In this document: in pieces, positions 18,067 to 26,378 of the stretch
How positions within the stretch are numbered: position 1 is the stretch's first letter
Layout: every line of letters starts with the position of its first letter
Translations under genes and position numbers: made by a program
Notes under the pieces: generated by a model
What the model was told of the DNA's origin: nothing
The model's database searches: none
Seen by the model: only the letters and a program-made list of their open reading frames with translations
Assembly: GCF_040892545.1 (NCBI RefSeq)
Contig: NZ_CP156079.1
Coordinates: 806,001-870,000, forward strand
DNA length: 64,000 nt
Direction: 5' to 3'
Origin: Paracidovorax avenae
Lineage (GTDB): Bacteria; Pseudomonadota; Gammaproteobacteria; Burkholderiales; Burkholderiaceae_C

Positions 18067-18564
18067 ATGCCTACGACCCTGCAAGCGCAATCGCCCGTCG
18101 CGGCCGCCAAGAAAGACCCGAAGCTGGCCAACAACTGGAAGACCAAGCCGGCCGAGGAGCTCTCCGACGCCGAGGTGCTTTCCATGCCCGACAGCGAATA
18201 CATGAACGAGAAGCAGCTGGCGTTCTTCCGGCACAAGCTCGTGCAGCTCAAGCAGGACATGCACAACAACGCAGGCGAGACCACCGAGCACCTGCGCGAG
18301 GACACCGTGGTGGTGCCCGACCCGGCCGACCGCGCCACCATCGAGGAAGAGCACGCCCTGGAGCTGCGCACCCGTGACCGCGAGCGCAAGCTGCTCAAGA
18401 AGATCGAGCAGTCCATCGCGCGCATCGATGCGGGCGACTACGGCTACTGCGACGAGACCGGCGAGCCCATCGGCGTCGGCCGCCTCCTGGCGCGTCCCAC
18501 CGCCACCCTGTCCCTGGAGGCCCAGCAGCGCCGGGAGCTCAAGCAGAAGATGTTCGGGGATTGA
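18067..18564 (+). CDS. dksA: RNA polymerase-binding transcription factor DksA (zinc-finger-degenerate)
   Basis: DksA enters the secondary channel of RNA polymerase and, with ppGpp, redirects transcription from rRNA to stress and biosynthesis genes. The 165-residue protein has the coiled coil with the tip motif DPADRATIEEE near residue 80 (the two acidic residues and the alanine needed for activity are present) and the C-terminal globular part YGYCDETGEPIGVGRLLARP. Of the four cysteines in the E. coli zinc finger (C-x2-C...C-x2-C) only the first remains; the others read Thr, Ser and Ala. The fold probably works without zinc, as in other Cys-poor DksA proteins. The CobW-type GTPase gene precedes it. 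Confidence 0.92.
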   Translation: MPTTLQAQSPVAAAKKDPKLANNWKTKPAEELSDAEVLSMPDSEYMNEKQLAFFRHKLVQLKQDMHNNAGETTEHLREDTVVVPDPADRATIEEEHALELRTRDRERKLLKKIEQSIARIDAGDYGYCDETGEPIGVGRLLARPTATLSLEAQQRRELKQKMFGD

Positions 18565-18672
18565 CGGCACCGCGTCCGCCACGCCCGCCCGCGACCGGCC
18601 CGTCCCGCCGTTTTCCGCACCAGTCCGCCCGACCCCCGTGCCGAGGCGCGTGCCCTCCAGCCACGACGATCC

Positions 18673-20487
18673 ATGAGCAAGGAAGATTCCTCCCGCGGCC
18701 TGCTGTCCAAGGTGGTGCGCTTCGTGCGCAATCCCACCGTCAACTGGAATGAGCTCGACTCCATCGACGAGGAGCGCGAAAGCCAGTACAGCAAGCAGAT
18801 GCTCAAGGAGATGATCGAGCGCAAGCGCCGCAACGACTTCGTGCGGCGCCGCGAATTCGATCAGCTGCGCAAGCTGCGCCAGCGCGAGGCCCTCCACGGC
18901 CAGCGCTCGGACGACCAGACCGCCCGGCCCTCGTTCTTCCATACCAGCATGACCTCGCCGGACGACCGGGCCGTCACGCTCAAGAAGATCGACGAGATCG
19001 AGGCGCAGATGTCCCAGCAGTGGTGGAAGAGCAAGCAGCCTGCGGCCACTGGTTCGCCGGCCGGCATGGCGCCCACCGAACCTGCGCCGTTCGGCGCCTC
19101 CGATTCCACCATCGCGGCGCATGCCCGTGCCTTCGCGCCCACCGCCCCGGCCAGCCTGCCGGCGGGGTTGTCGGAGCCCGGCGTGCAGCCGCTGTTCTCC
19201 GGCGAAAGCCTGCCGCCCGCCACGGACTTCATGGCCCCCACGGTGCCCCAGGCCTTTCCCGGCGAGCGCTCCGCCGAAGGCTCGCGTCCGCTGGCGCCCC
19301 CGCTGCTCACCGAGCGGGCCGATCCGCCGCCGCGCCGCGTGCCCGCCCATGTGGTGCCCGAGCCGCCCCCCTTCGTGCACGAGCCCGACCTGGAAGAGGC
19401 CGCGATCCGCTTCGCGAACGGCGATTACGCCGGCGCGGAAGCGGGCCTGCTGGAAGCACTCGCGCAGCACGAGGGCGATGAAGACATGGCGCGGCAGGCA
19501 GAGTTCTGGATGGCGCTCTTCGACTTCTACCGCGCCACGGGCGACCACGCCCGCTTCGAATCGCTGGCCATCGATTTCGCCGCACGGTTCGGCCGCTCCG
19601 CGCCGCTGTGGTTCTCCATGCCCGAACTCCTGGGGCTGCAGCCTCCGACCGCCGCGGCCGCGGCCGCGACCGAATCCGCCGGCGGGGCCCAGCGCGAATT
19701 CCTCTGGAACGCACCTTCGGTGCTCACGGCGCAGTCGGTGGCCGCCCTGCAGGCCTCCGTGGCCCGTGCGTCCGCTCCGCCCTGGACCTTCTCCTGGTCG
19801 CGCCTGATGACCATCGAGGACGGGGCCGTTCCGGGCCTGGCGCAGCAGTTCGGGCAGTGGGCGGACCGTACCGAGGCCATCGTCTTCAAGGGCGTGGACG
19901 CCCTGGCGAGCCTGCTGGAGGCCCGCACGCCGTCCGGCGACCGGAGCGTTCCGCCGGACTGGTGGCGCCTGCGCATGGCGGCATTGCGGCTGATGGGCCG
20001 GCCCGACGAGTTCGAGCTGGTCGCGCTGGACTACTGCGTCACCTACGAGGTCTCCCCGCCGTCCTGGCTGCCCTCGAACTGCAGCTATTCCGATGACGGG
20101 GGCGGCGAGGGCGCCCATCCTGCGGCGGCCTCGGTGCCCTTCGATGCGGATGCCTTCTCCTCGGGCTTCGGCGAACCGGCCTCCCAGCCCGGCGGGCTGG
20201 AGCCCTCCATCCCGGCTGCCGTGCTGTCCGGGCACATCGAGGGCGATGCGACGGCCATTCTCGAACCCATGGAGGCGCACCTGCACGCCGGCGTGCCCTT
20301 CGCCATCGGCTGCGACCGGCTGGCGCGGGTGGATTTCGCCGCCGCCGGATCCGTGCTGAACTGGACCGCCGCCCAGCAGGCGCTGGGCAACGTGGTGCAT
20401 TTCACCCAGGTCCCGCGGCTGGTGGCGGTGTTCTTCAACGTCATCGGCATCCACGAGCACGCGCGCATCGTCCCGCGGCAGAACTGA
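18673..20487 (+). CDS. Large STAS-domain protein of unknown function
   Basis: The 604-residue protein is hydrophilic and has no signal or membrane segment. It has a charged N-terminus with coiled-coil character (about 30-80; [20 protein letters not shown]), a Pro/Ala-rich linker (about 110-235), a TPR-like helical middle (about 238-320; [20 protein letters not shown]), and a C-terminal STAS/MlaB-like domain (about 515-600; [20 protein letters not shown] and [19 protein letters not shown]). STAS domains bind partners or nucleotides, as in anti-sigma antagonists and lipid-transport MlaB. The conserved Ser/Thr of antagonists is not obvious. Position between dksA and hslV suggests a stress-related role, but this is inference only. 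Confidence 0.75.
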   Translation: MSKEDSSRGLLSKVVRFVRNPTVNWNELDSIDEERESQYSKQMLKEMIERKRRNDFVRRREFDQLRKLRQREALHGQRSDDQTARPSFFHTSMTSPDDRAVTLKKIDEIEAQMSQQWWKSKQPAATGSPAGMAPTEPAPFGASDSTIAAHARAFAPTAPASLPAGLSEPGVQPLFSGESLPPATDFMAPTVPQAFPGERSAEGSRPLAPPLLTERADPPPRRVPAHVVPEPPPFVHEPDLEEAAIRFANGDYAGAEAGLLEALAQHEGDEDMARQAEFWMALFDFYRATGDHARFESLAIDFAARFGRSAPLWFSMPELLGLQPPTAAAAAATESAGGAQREFLWNAPSVLTAQSVAALQASVARASAPPWTFSWSRLMTIEDGAVPGLAQQFGQWADRTEAIVFKGVDALASLLEARTPSGDRSVPPDWWRLRMAALRLMGRPDEFELVALDYCVTYEVSPPSWLPSNCSYSDDGGGEGAHPAAASVPFDADAFSSGFGEPASQPGGLEPSIPAAVLSGHIEGDATAILEPMEAHLHAGVPFAIGCDRLARVDFAAAGSVLNWTAAQQALGNVVHFTQVPRLVAVFFNVIGIHEHARIVPRQN

Positions 20488-20538
20488 GCCTGTCACCCGG
20501 GCCGGCGTGCGGGCCGGCCGGCGGCTGTTGCAATCCGG

Positions 20539-20562
20539 GCGTCCATCCCCAATTCCGGACGC
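20539..20562 (+). promoter_or_regulatory. Hairpin directly before the hslV start codon
   Basis: GCGTCC at 20539-20544 pairs with GGACGC at 20557-20562 around a 12-base loop; the ATG follows after one base. It would occupy the ribosome-binding region and could tune hslV translation or mRNA stability. Confidence 0.4.
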
Positions 20563-20563
20563 T

Positions 20564-21112
20564 ATGGAACAGTTTCACGGCACCACCATCCTCAGCGTCC
20601 GCCGCCAGGCCGCGGACGGCACCATCCAGGTCGCCATCGGCGGCGACGGGCAGGTCACGCTCGGCAACATCGTCGTCAAGGGGTCGGCGCGCAAGGTGCG
20701 CAAGCTGCACCACGGCAAGGTGCTCGCGGGCTTCGCGGGCGCCACGGCCGACGCCTTCACCCTCTTCGAGCGCTTCGAGGCCAAGCTGGAAAAGCACCAG
20801 GGCCACCTGACGCGCGCCGCCATCGAACTCACCAAGGACTGGCGCACCGACCGCGTGCTGCGCCGCCTGGAGGCGATGCTGGCCGTGGCGGATGCCAGCG
20901 CCTCGCTCATCATCACCGGCAACGGCGACGTGCTGGAGCCGGAGCAGGGCATCGTGGCCATCGGCTCCGGCGGCGCCTACGCGCATTCGGCCGCCAAGGC
21001 GCTGCTGAACCACACCGAGCTGTCCGCCGAGGAGATCGTGCGCAAGTCGCTCGCCATCGCGGGCGAACTGTGCATCTACACGAACATGCACCACACCGTC
21101 GAAACGCTCTGA
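20564..21112 (+). CDS. hslV: ATP-dependent protease subunit HslV (ClpQ)
   Basis: HslV is the proteolytic double-hexamer partner of HslU. The 182-residue protein starts [14 protein letters not shown]. The catalytic N-terminal threonine is therefore Thr7, and a six-residue propeptide ending in Gly must be removed, unlike E. coli where only Met precedes the Thr. Lys and Gly residues of the active site ([15 protein letters not shown] near 37-50; [17 protein letters not shown] near 60-76) and the conserved end [16 protein letters not shown] are present. It is followed by hslU after 104 bp. A hairpin immediately precedes the start. Confidence 0.95.
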   Translation: MEQFHGTTILSVRRQAADGTIQVAIGGDGQVTLGNIVVKGSARKVRKLHHGKVLAGFAGATADAFTLFERFEAKLEKHQGHLTRAAIELTKDWRTDRVLRRLEAMLAVADASASLIITGNGDVLEPEQGIVAIGSGGAYAHSAAKALLNHTELSAEEIVRKSLAIAGELCIYTNMHHTVETL

Positions 21113-21216
21113 CGCCCGCGTCGTCCTTCCGCCGAAAGCGGCGGGCCTGCCCGCGGGCCGCCCGCCGTGTCCCCTCCCTGCCGGTTCCCGGCCCGTTCCG
21201 TCCCGAGTGAACACCA

Positions 21217-22533
21217 ATGTCGTCCATGACCCCCCAGGAAATCGTCTCCGAGCTCGACCGCCACATCGTCGGCCAGTCGGGCGCCAAGCGCGCCGTCGCC
21301 ATCGCGCTGCGCAACCGCTGGCGCCGCCAGCAGGTCGATCCGGCGCTGCGCCAGGAGATCACCCCCAAGAACATCCTCATGATCGGCCCCACCGGCGTGG
21401 GCAAGACGGAAATCGCCCGCCGCCTCGCCCGGCTGGCGGACGCCCCGTTCATCAAGGTGGAGGCCACCAAGTTCACCGAGGTGGGCTATGTCGGCAAGGA
21501 CGTGGACTCCATCGTGCGCGACCTCGTCGAGGTGGCCGTCAAGCAGACCCGCGAGGCCGACGTGAAGAAGGTGCGTGCCCGGGCCGAGGACGCCGCCGAA
21601 GACCGCATCCTCGATGTGCTCATCCCCACGGCGCGCACGGGCGAGCAGCCCGCTGACAGCACTGCGCGGCAGGTGTTCCGCAAGAAGCTGCGCGAGGGCC
21701 AGCTGGACGACAAGGAGATCGAGATCGACCTGGCCGATGCCAGGCCGCAGCTCGAGATCATGGGCCCGCAGGGCATGGAGGAAATGGCCGAGCAGCTGCG
21801 CGGCATGTTCAGCCAGATGGGCCAGGAGCGCCGCAAGACGCGCAAGCTGCGCATCGCCGAGGCGCTGAAGCTGCTTACCGACGAAGAGGCGGGCAAGCTG
21901 GTCAATGAAGAGGAAGTCAAGACGCGCGCCCTGCAGAACGCCGAGCAGAACGGCATCGTGTTCATCGACGAGATCGACAAGGTCGCCACGCGCCAGGAGG
22001 CGGGCGGCTCCGACGTCTCCCGCCAGGGCGTGCAGCGCGACCTGCTGCCGCTGGTGGAGGGCACCACGGTGAGCACCAAGTACGGCATGGTGAAGACCGA
22101 CCATATCCTCTTCATCGCCTCCGGCGCCTTCCACCTGGCCAAGCCGAGCGACCTGATTCCCGAACTGCAGGGGCGCTTTCCCATCCGCGTCGAACTGGAG
22201 TCGCTCTCCGTGGGCGATTTCGAGGCCATCCTCACGCAGACCCATGCCTCCCTGGTGAAGCAGTACCAGGCGCTGCTGGCCACCGAAGGGGTCACGCTGG
22301 AGTTCGTCCCCGAGGGCATCACCCGGCTGGCCCGGATCGCCTTCGAGGTGAACGAGCGCACCGAGAACATCGGCGCGCGCCGGCTGTCCACGGTCATGGA
22401 GCGGCTCCTGGACGAGGAGAGCTTCGACGCCGCGAAGCTCTCCGGCCAGACCGTGCGCGTCGATGCCGACTACGTGGACGGACGCCTCGCGAGCCTCAGC
22501 CAGAACGAGGATCTTTCGCGCTACATCCTGTAA
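21217..22533 (+). CDS. hslU: ATP-dependent protease ATPase subunit HslU (ClpY)
   Basis: HslU is the AAA+ unfoldase that feeds substrates into HslV. The 438-residue protein starts with [17 protein letters not shown], has Walker A GPTGVGKT at 57-64, Walker B FIDEIDK at about 249-255, the intermediate I-domain (about 110-240; [20 protein letters not shown]), sensor 2 [19 protein letters not shown], and the C-terminal YIL tail that docks into HslV and activates it. The pore motif GYVGKD is present near residue 90. It forms an operon with hslV and is followed by a strong intrinsic terminator, so the stress operon is insulated from the dcw cluster. Confidence 0.96.
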   Translation: MSSMTPQEIVSELDRHIVGQSGAKRAVAIALRNRWRRQQVDPALRQEITPKNILMIGPTGVGKTEIARRLARLADAPFIKVEATKFTEVGYVGKDVDSIVRDLVEVAVKQTREADVKKVRARAEDAAEDRILDVLIPTARTGEQPADSTARQVFRKKLREGQLDDKEIEIDLADARPQLEIMGPQGMEEMAEQLRGMFSQMGQERRKTRKLRIAEALKLLTDEEAGKLVNEEEVKTRALQNAEQNGIVFIDEIDKVATRQEAGGSDVSRQGVQRDLLPLVEGTTVSTKYGMVKTDHILFIASGAFHLAKPSDLIPELQGRFPIRVELESLSVGDFEAILTQTHASLVKQYQALLATEGVTLEFVPEGITRLARIAFEVNERTENIGARRLSTVMERLLDEESFDAAKLSGQTVRVDADYVDGRLASLSQNEDLSRYIL

Positions 22534-22590
22534 GAAACGATCTTTTCCTACAGACTTGCGGATTTTTCCGCGGGTTTTTCCTGAAGTCGC

Positions 22591-22630
22591 ATCGCCGCCC
22601 GGACGCCAGCCGCCGGGCGGCGATTTCTTT
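22591..22630 (+). terminator. Strong intrinsic terminator after hslU
   Basis: A perfect 12-bp stem (22591-22602 with 22613-22624, GC-rich with A-T at the base) around a 10-base loop is followed by TTCTTTT. This is the clearest terminator in the left half of the window. Confidence 0.85.
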
Positions 22631-22818
22631 TGGGCGCCGGCACGGGGCGGACGGCCGGCCAGGGCACCGGATGCCTGTGCGCGTTCCACGTTGGCGCCAG
22701 ACCCTAAGGTATCACTTCCACAGCATTTGCTAAGTGCTTATCCAGGAAGGGAATTCACCCCCGATATACGTTCGCAATCAGCGCTAAGTCGTTGATTTCA
22801 TTGCAAAACTTTGTTGCA

Positions 22819-22842
22819 CCCGATCGTGCGATCGGGCCTTTT
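22819..22842 (+). terminator. Terminator-like hairpin just upstream of the mraZ promoter
   Basis: CCCGATCG at 22819-22826 and CGATCGGG at 22829-22836 form a perfect palindrome (7-bp stem with a GTGC loop) followed by CCTTTT. It would stop read-through from upstream; alternatively the palindrome may be a protein-binding site in the -35 region. Confidence 0.55.
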
Positions 22843-22844
22843 CC

Positions 22845-22853
22845 TGCTACAGT
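22845..22853 (+). promoter_or_regulatory. Extended -10 of the mraZ/dcw promoter
   Basis: TG at 22845-22846, one base, then TACAGT at 22848-22853 form an extended -10. The -35 region is poor. The last three bases of the hexamer are shared with the first MraZ-type box, so repressor binding would block this promoter. Confidence 0.45.
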
Positions 22854-22890
22854 GCAAAAAAGTGCAATTAAGTGGTGAAAAGTGCCCTCC
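22851..22890 (+). promoter_or_regulatory. Four tandem MraZ-type boxes, 10-bp period
   Basis: AGTG recurs exactly every 10 bp at 22851, 22861, 22871 and 22881; three of the four are AAGTG. Three or four direct repeats with a GTG core at 10-bp spacing upstream of mraZ are the known operator of the ring-shaped MraZ repressor, so autoregulation of the cluster is expected here. Confidence 0.75.
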
Positions 22891-22940
22891 AACCCCGTTC
22901 TTCGCGGGAAGTGGCGGCGACAACCTGTCGGGGTCTAACG

Positions 22941-23369
22941 GTGTTTCAAGGGGCGTCATCGCTGAGTCTGGATGCGAAGGGTAGGCTTTCCGTGCCCACC
23001 CGGCATCGTGACGTCCTGAGCGCGACGGCCGGCGGACAGCTCACCATCACCAAGCACCCGCACGGCTGCCTGATGGTCTTCCCCCGCCCCGAATGGGAAA
23101 AATTCCGCGAGCGCATCGCCGAACTGCCGATGTCCGCCCAATGGTGGAAGCGCATCTTCCTGGGCAACGCCCAGGACGTGGAGATGGACGGCACGGGCCG
23201 CGTGCTCGTGGCACCCGAGCTGCGGCAGGCCGCCGGCATCACCAAGGACACCATGCTGCTGGGCATGGGCCACCACTTCGAGCTCTGGGACAAGGCCACC
23301 TACGAGGCGCAGGAAGCCCAGGCCATGCAGGGCGAGATGCCCGAAGCCTTCAAGGACTTTTCTTTCTGA
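22941..23369 (+). CDS. mraZ: Transcriptional regulator MraZ
   Basis: MraZ represses its own dcw operon by binding tandem repeats upstream. The 142-residue protein has two SpoVT/AbrB-like repeats, each with the DxxGR core: [17 protein letters not shown] (first) and [17 protein letters not shown] (second). GTG 22941 is chosen because family members start M-F-x-G-A; GGGG lies 7 bases upstream. An in-frame GTG at 22872 would add 23 unrelated residues and overlap the repeats. It is the first gene of the cluster, and rsmH starts 5 bases after its stop. Confidence 0.93.
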   Translation: MFQGASSLSLDAKGRLSVPTRHRDVLSATAGGQLTITKHPHGCLMVFPRPEWEKFRERIAELPMSAQWWKRIFLGNAQDVEMDGTGRVLVAPELRQAAGITKDTMLLGMGHHFELWDKATYEAQEAQAMQGEMPEAFKDFSF

Positions 23370-23374
23370 AGGCC

Positions 23375-24310
23375 ATGGCGGACACCACGACACTGCTGCA
23401 CACCACCGTCCTGCTGGACGAGGCGGTCGATGCCCTGCTGGGGGGCGCCGGCCCCTCGCCCGCCGGCGTCTGGATCGACGCGACCTTCGGCCGGGGAGGG
23501 CACTCGCGCAGGATATTGGAGAGGCTGGGGCCGCAGGGCCGCCTCGTGGCTTTCGACAAAGACCCCGAGGCGATCCAGGAAGCAGCGCGCATCACCGATG
23601 CGCGCTTTTCCATTCGGCACGAGGGTTTCCGCCACCTGGCCGACCTGCCCGAGCGCAGCGCGGCCGGCATCCTCATGGATCTCGGCGTGAGTTCGCCGCA
23701 GATCGACAGCCCCGGGCGCGGCTTCAGTTTCCGGTTCGACGGCCCCCTGGACATGCGCATGGACACCACGCGCGGCGAGAGCGTGGCCGACTGGCTGGCG
23801 ACGGCCGACGTGGGGCAGATTGCGGAGGTGATTCGTGAATACGGTGAAGAACGGTTTGCTGGCCCCATTGCAAAGGCGATTGCTGCTCGGCGCGCGGAGC
23901 GCGGCCCGCTGCGCACCACTTCCGAGCTGGCCCAGCTCGTGGCTGGCGCGGTCAAGACCCGCGAGGCCGGCCAGAACCCCGCGACCCGGACCTTTCAGGC
24001 TCTTCGGATTTTCATCAACGCAGAACTTGAGGAGCTGCAGGCCGCGCTAGAGGCCAGCCTGCGCGTGCTCGCGCCGGGAGGCCGGCTCGCGGTCATCAGC
24101 TTCCATTCGCTCGAAGACCGCATCGTCAAGCAGTTCATCGCGCAGCACTCCCGGGAGGTCTATGACCGCCGCGCGCCGTTCGCCGCCCCGCAGCCGATGC
24201 GGCTGAAGGCGCTGGACCGCATCAAGCCGGGCGCCTCCGAGGTGGATGCCAACCCGCGCGCGCGCAGCGCCGTGATGCGCGTGGCCGAGCGCACGGAGGT
24301 GCCGGCATGA
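23375..24310 (+). CDS. rsmH: 16S rRNA (cytosine(1402)-N4)-methyltransferase RsmH
   Basis: RsmH (MraW) methylates N4 of C1402 in the 16S rRNA decoding centre. The 311-residue protein has [14 protein letters not shown] at the start, motif [36 protein letters not shown] near 105, GPLDMRMD, and the late motif [20 protein letters not shown] near 240-260. All are diagnostic. It starts 5 bases after mraZ and its stop overlaps the ftsL start in ATGA. A methyltransferase second in the division cluster is the standard order. Confidence 0.96.
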   Translation: MADTTTLLHTTVLLDEAVDALLGGAGPSPAGVWIDATFGRGGHSRRILERLGPQGRLVAFDKDPEAIQEAARITDARFSIRHEGFRHLADLPERSAAGILMDLGVSSPQIDSPGRGFSFRFDGPLDMRMDTTRGESVADWLATADVGQIAEVIREYGEERFAGPIAKAIAARRAERGPLRTTSELAQLVAGAVKTREAGQNPATRTFQALRIFINAELEELQAALEASLRVLAPGGRLAVISFHSLEDRIVKQFIAQHSREVYDRRAPFAAPQPMRLKALDRIKPGASEVDANPRARSAVMRVAERTEVPA

Positions 24311-24636
24311 CGCGCCTGAGCCTCGTGCTGCTGCTGGGCGTGCTGGCCAGCGCGCTCTACCTCGTGCACACGCAGTACGAGTCGCGCCTGCTGTTCACCG
24401 AGCTGGACCGCGCCATCGGCGAGTCCCGCCGCCTGGAGACGGAGCACCAGCGGCTGCAGGTCGAAAAACGCGCCCAGGCCACGCCGCTGCGGGTGGAGAA
24501 GCTCGCGCGCGACCGGCTGCAGATGCGCACGGCCACGCCCGCGATCACCCAGTACGTGACGGACGACGGCACGCCCGTGCCGACCCCCACCGCGCCGGCC
24601 TCCGCCGCCACGGCGCCTGCGGGAGTTCGCCGATGA
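24307..24636 (+). CDS. ftsL: Cell division protein FtsL
   Basis: FtsL is a bitopic divisome protein that forms a trimer with FtsB and FtsQ and helps activate FtsW-FtsI. The 109-residue product has one N-terminal membrane helix ([20 protein letters not shown], residues 3-22), a periplasmic leucine-zipper-type coiled coil (about 25-60) and a Pro/Ala/Thr-rich tail. Sequence identity in this family is low; size, topology and position between rsmH and ftsI carry the call. It overlaps both neighbours by 4 bp. Confidence 0.92.
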   Translation: MTRLSLVLLLGVLASALYLVHTQYESRLLFTELDRAIGESRRLETEHQRLQVEKRAQATPLRVEKLARDRLQMRTATPAITQYVTDDGTPVPTPTAPASAATAPAGVRR

Positions 24637-26378
24637 GCCGCAGCGTCCTCTACACCTCCAGCCCGCTGCTCGCGAGCAAGACGCCCGTCTGGCGCAGCAA
24701 GTTCATCGTCGCCATGGTGGCGCTGGGCTTCCTGGCGCTGGCCGGGCGCGCGGCGTACGTGCAGGTGTTCGGCAACGACTTCTTCCAGCGCCAGGGCGAA
24801 GTGCGCTTCGCACGCACGCTGGAACTGCCCGCCAACCGCGGCCGCATCCTGGACCGCAACGGGCTCATCCTCGCCTCCAGCGTGCCCGCCGCCAGCATCT
24901 GGGCCATTCCGGAAGACGTGGAGCAGGACAAGCCCGAGGTGCAGGCCAAGCTGCGGCAGCTTGCCAGGCTGCTGGAGATGCCGCTGTCCGCCCTGCAGGC
25001 GAAGCTGGCCGACGAGGACAAGACCTTCGTCTGGATCAAGCGGCAGCTCGACTGGGAGGTGGGCCAGCAGATCGCCGCCCTGGACATCAAGGGCATCTAC
25101 CAGCGCAAGGAATACAAGCGCCAGTACCCCGAGGGCGAATCGGCCGCGCACGTGGTCGGCTTCACCAACGTGGAAGACCATGGCCAGGAGGGCGTGGAAC
25201 TGGCGTTCGACAAGGACCTGGCCGGCAAGCCCGGCTCGCGCCGCGTCATCAAGGACCGCCTGGGCCGTGTCGTGGAAGGCGTGGGGGCCGAGGTGCCTCC
25301 CGTCGATGGCAAGGACATGCAGCTGTCCATCGACAGCAAGGTGCAGTTCTTCGCCTACCAGAAGCTGCGCGACCAGGTGGCGCTGCACAAGGCCAAGGCG
25401 GGCAGCGTGGTCGTGATCGATGCGCACACCGGCGAACTGCTGGCGCTGGCCAACTACCCGAGCTACGTGCCCGACAAGCGGCAGAACCTGACCGGCGAGC
25501 AGCTGCGCAACCGCGCCATCACCGACGTGTTCGAGCCCGGCTCGACCATGAAGCCCTTCACCATCGGCCTCGCGCTCGAGACCGGCCGCGTGCGGCCCGA
25601 CACCATCATCGACACCAACCCCGGGCGCGTCACGATCACGGGCTCGACGATCTCCGACACCCACAACTACGGCGTGCTGACCGTGGAGGGCGTGATCCAG
25701 AAGTCCAGCAACGTGGGCACGACCAAGATCGCCATGCAGATGCCGGCCAAGGAGATGTGGGAAACCTTCTCCGCCGCGGGATTCGGCCAGAAGCCGCAGA
25801 TCCATTTCCCCGGCGTGGTGAGCGGGCGGCTGCGTCCCTACAAGACCTGGCGCCCGGTCGAGCAGGCCACCATGTCGTACGGCTACGGCCTCTCGGCCAG
25901 CCTGCTGCAGATGGCGCGCTCCTATACGGTGTTCGCCAACGGCGGCAAGATCATTCCTGCCACCATGCTCAAGACCAGCGAGCCCGCCGTGGGCGTGCCG
26001 GTGTTCTCCGAGCGCACCGCCTCGCAGATCCGCAAGATGCTGCAGATGGCGGCAGGCCCGGGCGGCACGGGCCAGCAGGCGCAGACCGTGGGCTATTCCG
26101 TGGGCGGCAAGTCCGGCACGGCGCGCAAGCAGGTGGGCAAGAGCTATGCCTCCGGCAAGTACCGCGCCTGGTTCACCGGCATGGCGCCGATCGACAAGCC
26201 GCGCATCATCGTCGCGGTGATGATCGACGAGCCCAGTGCCGGCTCGTTCTACGGCGGCGCCGTGGCTGCGCCCGTGTTCAGCGAAGTCGTGCAGCAGACG
26301 CTGCGCATGATGGGCGTGGCGCCGGACATGGCCGTCAAGCCCCGGATCGTCTCCAACGGCGTGGAGGAGTCGCTATGA
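24633..26378 (+). CDS. ftsI: Peptidoglycan transpeptidase FtsI (PBP3)
   Basis: FtsI cross-links septal peptidoglycan as partner of FtsW. The 581-residue protein has a short cytoplasmic start, one membrane helix (about 24-45), the PBP dimerisation region (ANRGRILDRNGLILASSVP near 67-85) and the transpeptidase domain with Ser304 in STMK, SSN at 358-360 and KSGT at 493-496. It belongs to the beta-lactam target class B PBPs. It starts inside the ftsL stop (ATGA) and ends in the murE start. Confidence 0.96.
   Translation: MSRSVLYTSSPLLASKTPVWRSKFIVAMVALGFLALAGRAAYVQVFGNDFFQRQGEVRFARTLELPANRGRILDRNGLILASSVPAASIWAIPEDVEQDKPEVQAKLRQLARLLEMPLSALQAKLADEDKTFVWIKRQLDWEVGQQIAALDIKGIYQRKEYKRQYPEGESAAHVVGFTNVEDHGQEGVELAFDKDLAGKPGSRRVIKDRLGRVVEGVGAEVPPVDGKDMQLSIDSKVQFFAYQKLRDQVALHKAKAGSVVVIDAHTGELLALANYPSYVPDKRQNLTGEQLRNRAITDVFEPGSTMKPFTIGLALETGRVRPDTIIDTNPGRVTITGSTISDTHNYGVLTVEGVIQKSSNVGTTKIAMQMPAKEMWETFSAAGFGQKPQIHFPGVVSGRLRPYKTWRPVEQATMSYGYGLSASLLQMARSYTVFANGGKIIPATMLKTSEPAVGVPVFSERTASQIRKMLQMAAGPGGTGQQAQTVGYSVGGKSGTARKQVGKSYASGKYRAWFTGMAPIDKPRIIVAVMIDEPSAGSFYGGAVAAPVFSEVVQQTLRMMGVAPDMAVKPRIVSNGVEESL

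Larger units (their letters stand above)
22534..22940. other. 407-bp hslU-mraZ intergenic control region
   Basis: No gene is seen. In order it holds: a short hairpin GCGGA/TCCGC (22558-22571) followed by GGGTTTTT; the strong terminator at 22591-22630; an A/T-richer stretch (about 22700-22815) without a clearly matched promoter pair; a second terminator-like hairpin at 22819-22842; an extended -10 at 22845-22853; four MraZ-type boxes at 22851-22890; and the mraZ leader. It separates the heat-shock protease operon from the division cluster. Confidence 0.7.

Noticed and set aside
20528..20554. Sigma32-like pair (TTGCAA, 13 bp, CCCCAATT) before hslV
   Set aside because: The predicted start would fall almost on the hslV ATG and the hexamers match only partly. 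The hairpin explanation of the same bases is at least as good.
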